From: Sunxiuqinia sp. | GTDB taxonomy: Bacteria > Bacteroidota > Bacteroidia > Bacteroidales > Prolixibacteraceae | DNA length: 47,624 nucleotides | Direction: 5' to 3' | Assembly (NCBI GenBank): GCA_003246935.1 | Contig: QKCF01000117.1 | Span: 1 to 47,624 of the forward strand | Shown here: positions 7,763-15,932 of the stretch, piece after piece | How positions within the stretch are numbered: the first letter of the stretch is position 1 | Layout: the number at the start of each line of letters is the position of its first letter | The notes under the pieces: generated by a model | What the model saw: only the letters and a program-made list of their open reading frames with translations | What the model was told of the DNA's origin: nothing | Database searches by the model: none | Program-made: the position numbers and the translations under genes

Positions 7763-8749
7763 TTGTTCGATAAGATACACGAGCTCTACCAAAAGCTACG
7801 GGCCAAAGACGACCGACGGGTGGTGGTTTTTCTCGTATGCCTTGTCATTGCTACTGTATTTTGGTTTTTAAATGCATTGAACAAAGAATACACAGTCGAC
7901 TTAACCTTTCCTGTAAAATACACCAATTTACCTAAGAATAAGATTCTGGCTAGTTCACCACCCGATCAATTCACATTGAAAGTTAATTCGTGGGGATTCA
8001 CCATTCTTCGCCACAAACTGAGCATGGCTTTCTCACCCTTGGTTTTCAATGTTAATGAATTTACTTCCGGGCAGATGGAGAATTCACCGAACTCGAACTT
8101 CCGGATCGGCACGCGACAATTCATCAATCGCCTGTCAAACCAGGTTAGCAACGAATTGAAAATTATCGAAATTCAACCAGACTCCCTGTATTTTAACTTC
8201 GACAGACTTGTCAGCAAAAAAGTAAAAGTTAAACCCAATATCACTTACGACCTCAAAAAACAATACTATGTAAGTGGGGAAATAACAACCGAGCCCGATT
8301 CTGTTGAGATTTCGGGAGCTGAATCAATTTTGGACACGACCTTTTTTGTCCGTACTAAAGCGCAACATTACAAAGATCTGGATAAAGATATTCAGAGAAA
8401 TGTATTGCTCGAAACTTCCAAAGACTACAAAGTAGAGCCAACGCGGGTTATTTTGAAGATTCCCTTGGAAGAATTCACCGAAAAACAGGTACTGGTACCA
8501 ATTACGGTTACCGACGTGCCCGAAAATGTTAATGTGAAGCTTTTCCCGGATAAAGCCAAAGTGAGTTTTATGGTCGGCTTAAGCCACTTTTCAGATGTAA
8601 CTGAAAAAGATTTTAAACTGACAGTGCCGTACTCGGCTATTGAAAACAAAAAAGAAATTCTAAAAATCAGTTTAAACGCTGAACCACCTAATATCTTGTC
8701 TGTTGCTGTTAATCCGGAAGAGGTTGAGTACCTAATTGAAATGAAGTAA
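7763..8749 (+). CDS. CdaR/YbbR-like domain protein (TTG start)
   Basis: A 328-residue membrane-anchored protein with one N-terminal transmembrane helix (about residues 20-39) followed by an extracytoplasmic part made of repeated YbbR-type beta domains (for example YTVDLTFPVKYTNLP, KVKVKPNITYDL and a later VLVPITVTDVPENV). YbbR proteins in Firmicutes (CdaR) regulate the diadenylate cyclase CdaA; no cdaA is visible here, so that role is not assumed. An in-frame TGA lies just upstream and no ATG is available, so the TTG at 7763 is the most likely start. The stop is 2 bp before coaE, indicating an operon. Confidence 0.8.
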   Translation: MFDKIHELYQKLRAKDDRRVVVFLVCLVIATVFWFLNALNKEYTVDLTFPVKYTNLPKNKILASSPPDQFTLKVNSWGFTILRHKLSMAFSPLVFNVNEFTSGQMENSPNSNFRIGTRQFINRLSNQVSNELKIIEIQPDSLYFNFDRLVSKKVKVKPNITYDLKKQYYVSGEITTEPDSVEISGAESILDTTFFVRTKAQHYKDLDKDIQRNVLLETSKDYKVEPTRVILKIPLEEFTEKQVLVPITVTDVPENVNVKLFPDKAKVSFMVGLSHFSDVTEKDFKLTVPYSAIENKKEILKISLNAEPPNILSVAVNPEEVEYLIEMK

Positions 8750-8751
8750 GC

Positions 8752-9339
8752 ATGATTAAAGTTGGAATTACCGGAGGAATTGGCAGCGGGAAATCTACGA
8801 TCTGCCAATTTTTCAGATCTATTGGCATTCCTGTTTTCGAAGCTGACATTGAAGCAAAAAAATTAGTATCCAACTCCGAGTCTATCAGATACCAACTCAA
8901 AGCATTATTTGGCAGCGATATTTACCTGCCCAATAAGACCATTGACCGAAAAAAGTTAGCCTCCCTGATCTTTAATTCACCACCTTTACTGCAAAAAGTA
9001 AACAACATCATTCATCCCGAGGTGCGCAAATACTTCGAAACCTGGTGCGAAAAGCAGCAAACGCCTTACATCATACACGAAGCAGCGATCATGTTCGAGA
9101 GTGGCTTTTATGAAATGATGGACTACACAGTATTGGTTACCGCACCGGAGGAAATCCGCATACAACGGGTGATGGAGCGTGAAAAAACTGACGCCGACAG
9201 CGTTCGGGCGCGCATGGAAAAACAATGGAAAGATGAAAAGAAAGCAGAACTCGCCGATTTTATCATCCGAAATGATGGCACAGAATTGGTAGTTCCGCAG
9301 TTAGTAAAACTGGATAAACAATTTAGAACACATGGGTAA
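8752..9339 (+). CDS. coaE: Dephospho-CoA kinase
   Basis: A 195-residue P-loop kinase that phosphorylates dephospho-CoA in the last step of coenzyme A synthesis, in the cytosol. Walker A is GGIGSGKST (residues 8-16); the CoaE signature appears as an acidic substrate-site segment ([11 protein letters not shown]), the IIHPEVR motif and an EAAIMFESG segment. Length is typical. The ATG is 2 bp after the CdaR/YbbR gene, and the 3' end overlaps the next gene by 8 bp, so all three are coupled. Confidence 0.93.
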   Translation: MIKVGITGGIGSGKSTICQFFRSIGIPVFEADIEAKKLVSNSESIRYQLKALFGSDIYLPNKTIDRKKLASLIFNSPPLLQKVNNIIHPEVRKYFETWCEKQQTPYIIHEAAIMFESGFYEMMDYTVLVTAPEEIRIQRVMEREKTDADSVRARMEKQWKDEKKAELADFIIRNDGTELVVPQLVKLDKQFRTHG

Positions 9340-10087
9340 ATTTGCAAAATGGATCGCCGGCGGACTAGGCTGGATTATCACTGGAAGCCCGTTAGGCGGG
9401 GTTATTGGATTTGCCATCGGCTCCTTGCTTGATAACGAAAATCAACCACAAAACGGAAACAGATATCAAACGTACGGTTCGGGTAACGGACATGCCACAC
9501 AAACAACAACAGGGGGCTATGTAATGAGCCTGTTAGTTCTGGTTGCAGCTGTCATGAAAGCCGACGGTAAGGTATTGAAATCAGAATTAAACTACGTCAA
9601 AGACTTCTTTGTACGCTCTTTTGGTGCCGACTCGGCACAGGAAGCCATTCAGTTGTTACGCAACTTGCTGAATCAAAATATCCCGGTAAACGATGTATGC
9701 GGCCAGATTCAGCAAAACATGGACTATTCGTCACGTCTGCAGTTGCTGCACTTCATGTTTGGCATTGCACAAGCCGATGGGCAGGTTGATGTGACCGAAG
9801 CAAACTTGATCACCCAAATAGCTCAGCAAATGGGCATCACCGACAAAGATTTCGAGTCAATCAAATCGATGTTTATTGCCAATACTGAAGCAGCCTATAA
9901 GATTTTGGAGATTGAGCCAAACGCAACCAACGAGGAAATCAAAAAGGCTTACCGCAAGATGGCGATGAAATACCACCCCGACAAGGTGAGCTACCTGGGC
10001 GAAGATTTCCAGAATGCCGCGAAAGAAAAATTCCAGAAAGTGAACGAAGCGTACGAACAACTGAAAAAAGAGCGTAGCTTCGCCTAA
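9332..10087 (+). CDS. TerB and DnaJ (J-domain) protein, DjlA-like
   Basis: A 251-residue protein with three parts: an N-terminal glycine-rich hydrophobic segment (about residues 5-34, [21 protein letters not shown]) that may insert in membrane; a TerB-like helical domain (about 60-180, with the paired acidic VMKADGKV and IAQADGQV motifs that bind metal in tellurite-resistance TerB proteins); and a C-terminal J-domain carrying the HPD motif (YHPDKV). This resembles the co-chaperone DjlA plan, so a role in recruiting DnaK at the membrane is likely but inferred. It overlaps coaE by 8 bp. Confidence 0.85.
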   Translation: MGKFAKWIAGGLGWIITGSPLGGVIGFAIGSLLDNENQPQNGNRYQTYGSGNGHATQTTTGGYVMSLLVLVAAVMKADGKVLKSELNYVKDFFVRSFGADSAQEAIQLLRNLLNQNIPVNDVCGQIQQNMDYSSRLQLLHFMFGIAQADGQVDVTEANLITQIAQQMGITDKDFESIKSMFIANTEAAYKILEIEPNATNEEIKKAYRKMAMKYHPDKVSYLGEDFQNAAKEKFQKVNEAYEQLKKERSFA

Positions 10088-10105
10088 AATATTCGCAATA
10101 CACAC

Positions 10106-10936
10106 ATGCAATACATTAAAGTAACTTTTACGTTGGATCCGGACAACGAAGTAAACCGGGAAATTCTGACCGCTTACCTTTCGGAACTGGAGTTTGAAAG
10201 CTTCGACGAGACCGACGAAAACCTGAATGCCTTCTACCCGGTTGGCAAAGTTTCAGCAGAAACTATTCAGGCTGTTCTGGATGAAGTTCCGTTTTCGGTT
10301 TCGTTTACAGAAGAGGAAATGCCCGATATTAACTGGAACGAAGAATGGGAGAAAAACTATTTTCAACCTTTACTGATCGGCGACGACTGCCTGATCCGCG
10401 CTCCTTTTCATACCGAATACCCAAGCGTAAAATATGAGATCGTGATCGAGCCTAACATGGCCTTCGGCACCGGCAACCACGAAACCACTTCGCTGATGAT
10501 TGAGCACATCCGCGAGCTGAATATGGAAGGTGAAACCGTACTCGACATGGGCTGTGGCACCGGCATTCTGGGCATCTTCGCATCGATGTGCGGCTGCGAA
10601 TCGGTGACAGCCATTGATATTGACAGCTGGGCTTTTGAAAGCGTGGTTGAAAACTGCCGCCTCAACAACATCGACAACATGGAGGCCTTTATCGGCGATG
10701 CCTCGCTGCTGGGCAACAAACAATACGATGTTATTTTGGCCAACATCCAAAAGAACATCATCCTGCAGGACATTGAGAAGTACAACAGCGTGCTGAACGA
10801 AGGCGGGATCCTAATTGTTAGCGGTTTCTATAAAGACGACCTGGAAGACATTGTTGCCAAGGCTTCGGAATTGTTCCTTCGCAAACTCGAAATCAAAGAA
10901 AAGAACAACTGGATTGCCTGTGCTTTCGAAAAATAA
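10106..10936 (+). CDS. prmA: Ribosomal protein L11 methyltransferase
   Basis: A 276-residue SAM-dependent methyltransferase that trimethylates L11. The N-terminal substrate domain is followed by the catalytic Rossmann domain with the family signature MAFGTGNHETTSLM, the SAM-binding loop LDMGCGTGILGI, the acidic AIDIDSWA at the end of beta-2 and the NIQKN motif in place of NPPY. Length is typical. It is 18 bp downstream of the TerB-DnaJ gene and ends the operon at a strong terminator. Confidence 0.92.
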   Translation: MQYIKVTFTLDPDNEVNREILTAYLSELEFESFDETDENLNAFYPVGKVSAETIQAVLDEVPFSVSFTEEEMPDINWNEEWEKNYFQPLLIGDDCLIRAPFHTEYPSVKYEIVIEPNMAFGTGNHETTSLMIEHIRELNMEGETVLDMGCGTGILGIFASMCGCESVTAIDIDSWAFESVVENCRLNNIDNMEAFIGDASLLGNKQYDVILANIQKNIILQDIEKYNSVLNEGGILIVSGFYKDDLEDIVAKASELFLRKLEIKEKNNWIACAFEK

Positions 10937-10961
10937 GCCGGACAAGCCATTTCAGCATATC

Positions 10962-10998
10962 AAAAAAGGAAGAGCGGAAACAACTGCTCTTCCTTTTT
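10962..10998 (+). terminator. Strong hairpin terminator after prmA
   Basis: GGAAGAGC (10968-10975) pairs with GCTCTTCC (10986-10993), flanked by a run of A and a run of T that extend the stem to 13 bp, with a 10-nt loop. It should stop prmA transcripts before the 21-nt repeat array that begins 16 bp later. Confidence 0.85.
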
Positions 10999-11013
10999 CG
11001 TTTTTCGGGCTAT

Positions 11014-11321
11014 CTTCCGCCTATGCATTTGGCTCCCGTAAGCGCAAATGGCTTCCGCCGATGCCAAATAAACAACTCACTATGCATTTCAGCTTCCGCA
11101 GCTACTAAATTCATTTCCGCCGGTGCATTCGAGGCTTCGGTTCATGCAAAGCAGACTTCCGGGTATGCATTATCACCTTCCGCCTGTTTATTTTCGCCTA
11201 CTCCCGGTGCAATACAAGCTTCCGCTAATGCAATATTCGCTGCGGTCGATGCAATATGACCTTCTGCGATTGCCCAATAAGTTTCCGCTTGTGCAATGAG
11301 GCTTCCGCCTCCGTCGAATGG
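11014..11321. repeat. Degenerate tandem array, strict 21-nt period, about 15 units
   Basis: Units start at 11014, 11033, 11052, 11073, 11093, 11114, 11135, 11156, 11177, 11198, 11219, 11240, 11261, 11282 and 11302. Consensus is approximately CTTCCGCcgATGCAATannng. The ten units from 11093 to 11282 are spaced exactly 21 nt apart although their sequences differ a good deal; the edge units are 19-21 nt. Six units carry CTTCCGC exactly and nine carry TGCA at the same phase. It lies in the gap between two convergent genes, 16 bp after the prmA terminator. I know no named element that matches. The period equals two turns of B-DNA and also seven codons. See findings. Confidence 0.85.
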
Positions 11322-11368
11322 TTTTCTACCTGTTCTGAACCCGTTAAAATCGGTTCACCCCAGGCATC

Positions 11369-11419
11369 CTGCTATTCAATAGGAACCAGGCAGTCAATTT
11401 CGGACGTCACTGCTATTCA
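11369..11419. repeat. Direct repeat of CTGCTATTCA, 41 bp apart
   Basis: Exact 10-mers at 11369-11378 and 11410-11419 with a related sequence (CTGTTCTGAA) near 11330, so the spacing is about 40-41 nt, roughly twice the period of the array just upstream. It could be a second, more decayed array family between the main array and the phosphoesterase stop codon. Confidence 0.35.
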
Positions 11420-11427
11420 GGTACAGC

Positions 11428-11928
11428 TTAAAACTTGGTCCGCTCGAACTCATGAACTTCCAGATCGCGGATCTCGCGGCCATCAATTACAAAGCGAACG
11501 GCTGTGCAGCTTTTATGAAACCCCTTGTTGCCTGCTGCCCCCGGATTGATGTGCAGACAATTAAATTTCTTATCGTAAATCACCTTTAAAATATGCGAAT
11601 GGCCGGCAATAAATAGCTGCGGGGCTTTGGTTTGCATCTCCCTGCGAATACGGGCTTCGTAGCGGCCGGGATAACCGCCAATATGCGTCATCAGCACATC
11701 CACTTCCTCGGCAAAGAAGCGTAGCGTTTCGGGGAACATGCGGCGTAAAATGTGGCCATCGATATTACCGTAAACAGCCTTCAACGGCTTAAAAGCAGCC
11801 AGCTGATCGGCCAGCTCCACCGTACCAATATCCCCCGCATGCCACAACTCATCCACCTCTTCCAAAAACTTCAGCGCCTTCTGGCTAATCATCCCATGCG
11901 TATCGGATATCAATCCAATCTTCTTCAT
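11428..11928 (-). CDS. Metallophosphoesterase, YfcE/MJ0936 family phosphodiesterase
   Basis: A 166-residue calcineurin-like phosphoesterase. The dimetal-site motifs are in order: DTHG (D9, H11), HAGDIG, YGNIDGH, and the C-terminal GHSH. Size and motif spacing match the small YfcE/MJ0936 family, which hydrolyses phosphodiester bonds in vitro; the natural substrate is unknown. ATG at 11928, divergent from sixA with a 64-bp shared gap. No hairpin terminator is seen after its stop, so its transcripts probably continue into the antisense of the 21-nt array. Confidence 0.88.
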   Translation of the reverse strand: MKKIGLISDTHGMISQKALKFLEEVDELWHAGDIGTVELADQLAAFKPLKAVYGNIDGHILRRMFPETLRFFAEEVDVLMTHIGGYPGRYEARIRREMQTKAPQLFIAGHSHILKVIYDKKFNCLHINPGAAGNKGFHKSCTAVRFVIDGREIRDLEVHEFERTKF

Positions 11929-11946
11929 TATTTATCTTTTCGTTGG

Positions 11947-11975
11947 TTTGAACGCCTAAAAATAGTTTATTTTAG
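11947..11975 (+). promoter_or_regulatory. Bacteroidota-type promoter for sixA
   Basis: TTTG at 11947-11950, a 17-nt spacer, then TATTTTAG at 11968-11975 (one mismatch to TAnnTTTG), 17 bp before the sixA ATG. Confidence 0.45.
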
Positions 11976-11992
11976 TCCCAAAAACAGAACAA

Positions 11993-12487
11993 ATGAAACG
12001 AGTTGTAATTGTCAGGCATGCGAAAGCCGTTCCTTACGGGTACGACGATGACTTTAACCGGAGTTTAAAAGACAGCGGAAAGGAAGATGCCGCTCTTTTA
12101 AGTGAAAAGCTGAAGGAACTTCAGGTTTCTCCGGATCTGATTATTGCGAGTCCGGCCAAACGAGCCTACAAAACGGCAAAGATTTATGCCAAAACCTATG
12201 ACTATGCCAAGGAAAACATCCAGAAAGAGGAGGACCTTTACGACGGTTTGACGACGATGGATTTTATTGACCTGCTGCATAGTTTAGCAGCCGACATTGA
12301 AACCGTTTTTGTATTTGGCCACAACCCAACGGTTCATTATTTGGTGAATAACCTGGTGCGCTTTTTCAACAGCGACACCCCCACTTGCTCGACTGCCGTT
12401 ATTGAGTTTGAAGTTGATCAGTGGAAGAAAGTTTCGTCGCGCGAAGGTAATCTGGTCATGCACCTGAAACCTCGCAGTTACCGCTAA
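11993..12487 (+). CDS. sixA: SixA-type histidine phosphatase
   Basis: A 164-residue member of the histidine phosphatase (phosphoglycerate mutase-like) superfamily. The catalytic RHG-like motif is R8-H9-A-K (IVRHAKA), the form found in SixA phosphohistidine phosphatases, and the second histidine is in FVFGHNPT. SPAKRAYKTAKI provides the second conserved arginine. SixA removes phosphate from histidine phosphotransfer proteins in E. coli; whether it does so here is inferred. It is followed 10 bp later by rsmE. Confidence 0.85.
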   Translation: MKRVVIVRHAKAVPYGYDDDFNRSLKDSGKEDAALLSEKLKELQVSPDLIIASPAKRAYKTAKIYAKTYDYAKENIQKEEDLYDGLTTMDFIDLLHSLAADIETVFVFGHNPTVHYLVNNLVRFFNSDTPTCSTAVIEFEVDQWKKVSSREGNLVMHLKPRSYR

Positions 12488-12497
12488 AACAACCGAC

Positions 12498-13178
12498 ATG
12501 CATTTATTTTACACCCCCGACCTCGAGGGATCGAGCTATACTTTAAACGAACATGCCGTTCGCGTGCTAAGGCTTCAGGAGGGCGACATCATCCAGTTGA
12601 TTGACGGGAAGGGTAACTTCTCGAATGCAAAGATTACCGAGGCGCACCCCAAACGGATCGTAGATACCCAAACCGAATATGGTAAGCGCAAAAGCTGGCT
12701 TCATATTGCAGTAGCGCCAACAAAAAACATCGATCGGTTGGAGTGGTTTTTGGAGAAAGCCACTGAAATCGGCATCGACGAGATTACGCCGATCCTGTGT
12801 GAGCACTCGGAACGCAAAGTGATTAAAGACGACCGCCTGGAAAAAGTGATCGTTTCCGCGATGAAACAATCGCTGAAAGCCTACCTGCCCAAATTAAACC
12901 CGTTGACTCCGCTGAGCGAATTGATGGATACCAACTTTGAAGGAAAGAAATTTGTAGCCCACTGCTACGAACAGGATAAGCGCCAATTGAAGAATGAAGT
13001 TGCCGGCAGCCTGGCAAGCCTCGTTATAATTGGTCCTGAAGGCGATTTTTCGGAGAGTGAAGTCGATGAGGCGATGGCTAAGGGCTTTATTCCGGTTAGT
13101 TTGGGTGAAAGCCGTTTACGAACCGAAACTGCTGCCCTTGTTGCCTGCCACACCTGTAATTTATTGAATGAAGATTAA
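12498..13178 (+). CDS. rsmE: 16S rRNA (uracil-1498-N3)-methyltransferase
   Basis: A 226-residue SPOUT-class methyltransferase that methylates U1498 of 16S rRNA. It has the small N-terminal RNA-binding PUA-like domain (HAVRVLRLQEGDIIQL) and the knotted SAM domain with the signatures KATEIGIDEITPI, IGPEGDFSE and LGESRLRTETAAL. Length is slightly short but normal. It is co-directional with sixA (10-bp gap) and ends 3 bp before the stop codon of the convergent PLP-enzyme gene, with no terminator between. Confidence 0.93.
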   Translation: MHLFYTPDLEGSSYTLNEHAVRVLRLQEGDIIQLIDGKGNFSNAKITEAHPKRIVDTQTEYGKRKSWLHIAVAPTKNIDRLEWFLEKATEIGIDEITPILCEHSERKVIKDDRLEKVIVSAMKQSLKAYLPKLNPLTPLSELMDTNFEGKKFVAHCYEQDKRQLKNEVAGSLASLVIIGPEGDFSESEVDEAMAKGFIPVSLGESRLRTETAALVACHTCNLLNED

Positions 13179-13181
13179 ACC

Positions 13182-14417
13182 TTAGATTTGCGCTAAGGCT
13201 TGCTCAATGTCTGCAATCAAATCGGCTGCACCTTCAATACCAACCGATAGGCGCATCATGGTCGGACGAATGCCTGCCGCAATGCGTTCTTTTTCCGGAA
13301 ATTCCACGTAAATCGTCGAATATGGATGAATGATCAGCGATTTGTTATCGTTCAGGTTGGTTGCCCGGCGGATAATCTCCAGTTTATTCATAAAGCTAAA
13401 GCAAGCTTCCTGCGACTCCAGGTCGAAGGTCATCACCGTTCCCGGTATACCCGAAAACTGTTTCACGGCCAACTCGTAACCAGGCGTTCCTTTCAGCCCC
13501 GGATAGGTTACTTTCTTTACCTTCGGGTGTTTTTGCAAAAATTCGCCCAGCGCCAAACAATTGTTGTAGCAACGCTCCACGCGCAACTCCAGCATATCCA
13601 GCCCCATAATCTGGTAATGTGCCGTATGAGCCGTCATGGAAGCACCGGTGTTGCGATAATAGTTCTTCCGCAGTTTGGATATGAAAGCATCTTTGCCAAA
13701 CTTCTGTGCAAAGGCTGCCGTATTCGGGTTCTTCGACCAATCGTACAAGCCATTATCCAGAATAACACCACCAAACGAAGTAGCGCCGCCCGAAATAAAT
13801 TTGGTCGTCGACATCACCTCAACGTGTACACCCAACTTTTTCGAGTTTAACACAACCGGGGGCGTAATCGTGCTGTCAATCATCAACACAATACCATGCT
13901 TATTGGCAATTGTCACCAAGGCTTCGATATCGGCAATCTCCAGCTGCGGATTGGTAACTGTTTCGAAATAAATCAGGCGGGTATTTTCGTCAATCAAAGC
14001 CTCAACGGCCTCCGTGTTGGTCGTGTCCACGAATCGTGTTTCCAGCCCATAGTTGGGTAAACTTTCGTTGAATAAAGCGAATGTATGACCAAACAACTGG
14101 TTTGCTGCAATCATATTGTCGCCTGCTTTACACTGCGACAGGACGGTATTTGTAATCGCCGCCATTCCGGAAGCAACGGCTAAAGCCTGATGAGCGCCGG
14201 TCAGGGTCTTCATCTTTCGCTCGAAATATTCCAACGTTGGGTTACTTGTGCGGGAATACACGTGCGCAGGCAGTTCGCCGCTGAAGTTAGCTGCAATATC
14301 CTCCGACGATGCAAAATCGAAAGCAATGGACTCGTAAATCGGCATATCCAATGCACGGTGCGGATCATCTTTCGGAAAAGGAATATTCAGCGACCGGGTC
14401 GTAAAACTTTTTTCCAT
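13182..14417 (-). CDS. Cys/Met metabolism PLP-dependent lyase or sulfhydrylase
   Basis: A 411-residue fold-type I PLP enzyme of the cystathionine gamma-synthase/methionine gamma-lyase/O-acetylhomoserine sulfhydrylase family. Visible: YSRTSNPT near residue 54, VASGMAAI (phosphate loop), D181 in MIDSTITPP and the Schiff-base lysine K206 in STTKFISGG. Which reaction it performs cannot be read from the motifs; it is clearly a different paralogue from the metY gene at 37798. I start at the ATG at 14417; the in-frame TTG at 14456 would add 13 unconserved residues. It is convergent with rsmE. Confidence 0.85.
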   Translation of the reverse strand: MEKSFTTRSLNIPFPKDDPHRALDMPIYESIAFDFASSEDIAANFSGELPAHVYSRTSNPTLEYFERKMKTLTGAHQALAVASGMAAITNTVLSQCKAGDNMIAANQLFGHTFALFNESLPNYGLETRFVDTTNTEAVEALIDENTRLIYFETVTNPQLEIADIEALVTIANKHGIVLMIDSTITPPVVLNSKKLGVHVEVMSTTKFISGGATSFGGVILDNGLYDWSKNPNTAAFAQKFGKDAFISKLRKNYYRNTGASMTAHTAHYQIMGLDMLELRVERCYNNCLALGEFLQKHPKVKKVTYPGLKGTPGYELAVKQFSGIPGTVMTFDLESQEACFSFMNKLEIIRRATNLNDNKSLIIHPYSTIYVEFPEKERIAAGIRPTMMRLSVGIEGAADLIADIEQALAQI

Positions 14418-14640
14418 TCTTGAATTCTGTTTTTTATAGGTAATCGAAAGCGGCAACCGAAATCGCCACCCGCAAAAATAACAGCGCTACGGCGAATTGG
14501 TTTCGAAATTATCTACGACTTATCCATAAAAACACAATTGAACAACTCGCAAAGTCCGAGATTCCAACTGACAGGATAGGTGAATTGTTAATACAACAGA
14601 CAAAATCACTTGCCGTTCACAGATTTCGCAGCAATCTTTT

Positions 14641-14648
14641 TATATTTG
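14641..14648 (+). promoter_or_regulatory. TAnnTTTG promoter box for the DUF4159 gene
   Basis: TATATTTG is an exact match to the Bacteroidota -7 consensus, 18 bp before the ATG at 14667. This supports the downstream start over the one at 14610. Confidence 0.55.
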
Positions 14649-14666
14649 ATTTTCGACCCGAAAGCT

Positions 14667-15323
14667 ATGAAACGACTATTCTTCCTACTCATATTACTAA
14701 GCTCAATTCAGCTCGCCCGGGCACAAGCCCCCACCCTGAAAATAGGCCTACTCAAGTACAAAGGCGGCGGCGACTGGTACGGCGATCCAACAGCCCTTCC
14801 CAACCTGATGCGCTTTTGCAATGAGCACCTGCACACCAACTTTGCCGCCGATCCGGCAATTGTTGAACCGGGAAGCGCAGATCTGTTCAACTACCCCATG
14901 GTTCATTTAACCGGTCACGGTAATGTGATTTTCTCAAAGGAAGAATGCAGCAACCTGAAACTCTATTTTGAAGCAGGAGGTTTCCTGCATATCGACGATA
15001 ACTACGGCCTCGATAATTACATCCGTCGCGAAATGAAAAAGATTTTCCCGGATCAGGATTTCGTTGAGCTACCGGCCGACCATCCTATCTTTCATCAAAA
15101 GTTTGATTTCCCCCATGGGCTGCCCAAGATCCACGAACACGATGGCAAACGGGCGCAGGCTTTCGGGCTTTTCATTGATGGCCGTCTGGTCTGTCTGTAC
15201 ACCTATGAGTCAGATATCAGCGATGGCTGGGAAGATCCGGCAGTGCATGGTGACCCCGCTCCCATTAGGGAAAAGGCTTTAGAGATGGGAGCCAATATTG
15301 TATCGTATGTTTTCAGTAATTAA
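14667..15323 (+). CDS. DUF4159 domain-containing exported protein
   Basis: A 218-residue protein with a signal peptide (MKRLFFLLILLSSIQLARAQ) followed by a DUF4159 domain, recognised by the HLTGHGNVIFS segment, FEAGGFLHIDDNYGLD and a C-terminal YTYESDISDGWED stretch. DUF4159 has a class I glutamine amidotransferase-like fold; its function is unknown. The start at 14667 is chosen because it gives a clean signal peptide and lies just after a -7 box; an upstream ATG at 14610 would put 19 residues before it and begin before the promoter. It is followed 12 bp later by a flavoprotein gene. Confidence 0.85.
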   Translation: MKRLFFLLILLSSIQLARAQAPTLKIGLLKYKGGGDWYGDPTALPNLMRFCNEHLHTNFAADPAIVEPGSADLFNYPMVHLTGHGNVIFSKEECSNLKLYFEAGGFLHIDDNYGLDNYIRREMKKIFPDQDFVELPADHPIFHQKFDFPHGLPKIHEHDGKRAQAFGLFIDGRLVCLYTYESDISDGWEDPAVHGDPAPIREKALEMGANIVSYVFSN

Positions 15324-15335
15324 TCAGAAACAGCT

Positions 15336-15911
15336 ATGAAAATCTTAGGAATAAACGGCAGTCCCCGCCGTAACGGAAATACAAAAATATTGATTGAAAC
15401 TGCCTTTAAGCCGCTTGAAGAAGCTGGATTTGAAACAGAATTATTTCAACTTGGAGGCAAGCCGGTACATGGCTGTACAGCCTGCGGTAAATGCCGGGAA
15501 GTCAAAGATCAAAAGTGCCACATCAAAAATGATGTGATTAACGAATGTATTGCGAAAATGATCGAAGCTGATGCTATCATTCTGGGCTCCCCCGTTTACT
15601 TTGCCGATGTAACCACCGAGATGAAAGCGTTGATTGATGTTGCCGGCTATGTAACCCGCGGAAACGGTCACCTACTGAAACGTAAAGTTGGTGCTGGCGT
15701 GATTTCAGTACGACGAGGCGGCCAACTGCACACTTTCGAGTCCATCAACAACTTCTTCCTCATTAACCAGATGATTGTTCCCGGATCGTCCTACTGGAAC
15801 TTTGCCTACGGAAAGAATCCCGGAGACGTAATAAACGACGAAGAAGGCATGCAGACAATCCAAACACTCGGTGAAAATATGGCCTGGCTACTGCAGAAGC
15901 TAGCCGACTAA
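15336..15911 (+). CDS. Flavodoxin-fold NAD(P)H-dependent FMN reductase family protein
   Basis: A 191-residue flavoprotein beginning [17 protein letters not shown], the FMN-phosphate loop of the iron-sulfur flavoprotein/NADPH-dependent FMN reductase family, with the conserved [19 protein letters not shown] segment that contacts the isoalloxazine ring. Four cysteines occur in GCTACGKC and KCH near residues 47-63, close to the cluster motif of iron-sulfur flavoproteins, so a redox cluster is possible. Substrate is unknown. It sits in a same-strand run between the DUF4159 and DedA-like genes. Confidence 0.85.
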   Translation: MKILGINGSPRRNGNTKILIETAFKPLEEAGFETELFQLGGKPVHGCTACGKCREVKDQKCHIKNDVINECIAKMIEADAIILGSPVYFADVTTEMKALIDVAGYVTRGNGHLLKRKVGAGVISVRRGGQLHTFESINNFFLINQMIVPGSSYWNFAYGKNPGDVINDEEGMQTIQTLGENMAWLLQKLAD

Positions 15912-15932
15912 AACCTCCAAACCAAAGAAGCC

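Noticed and set aside
11014-11321. CRISPR array
   Set aside because: Units are only 21 nt with no constant repeat separated by unique spacers of 30-40 nt; every part of the unit is variable and there are no cas genes in the window.
11023-11549. Two overlapping plus-strand ORFs across the repeat array and into the phosphoesterase gene
   Set aside because: They are produced by the 21-nt periodicity (and the second is antisense to the phosphoesterase); composition is low-complexity and there is no ribosome site.
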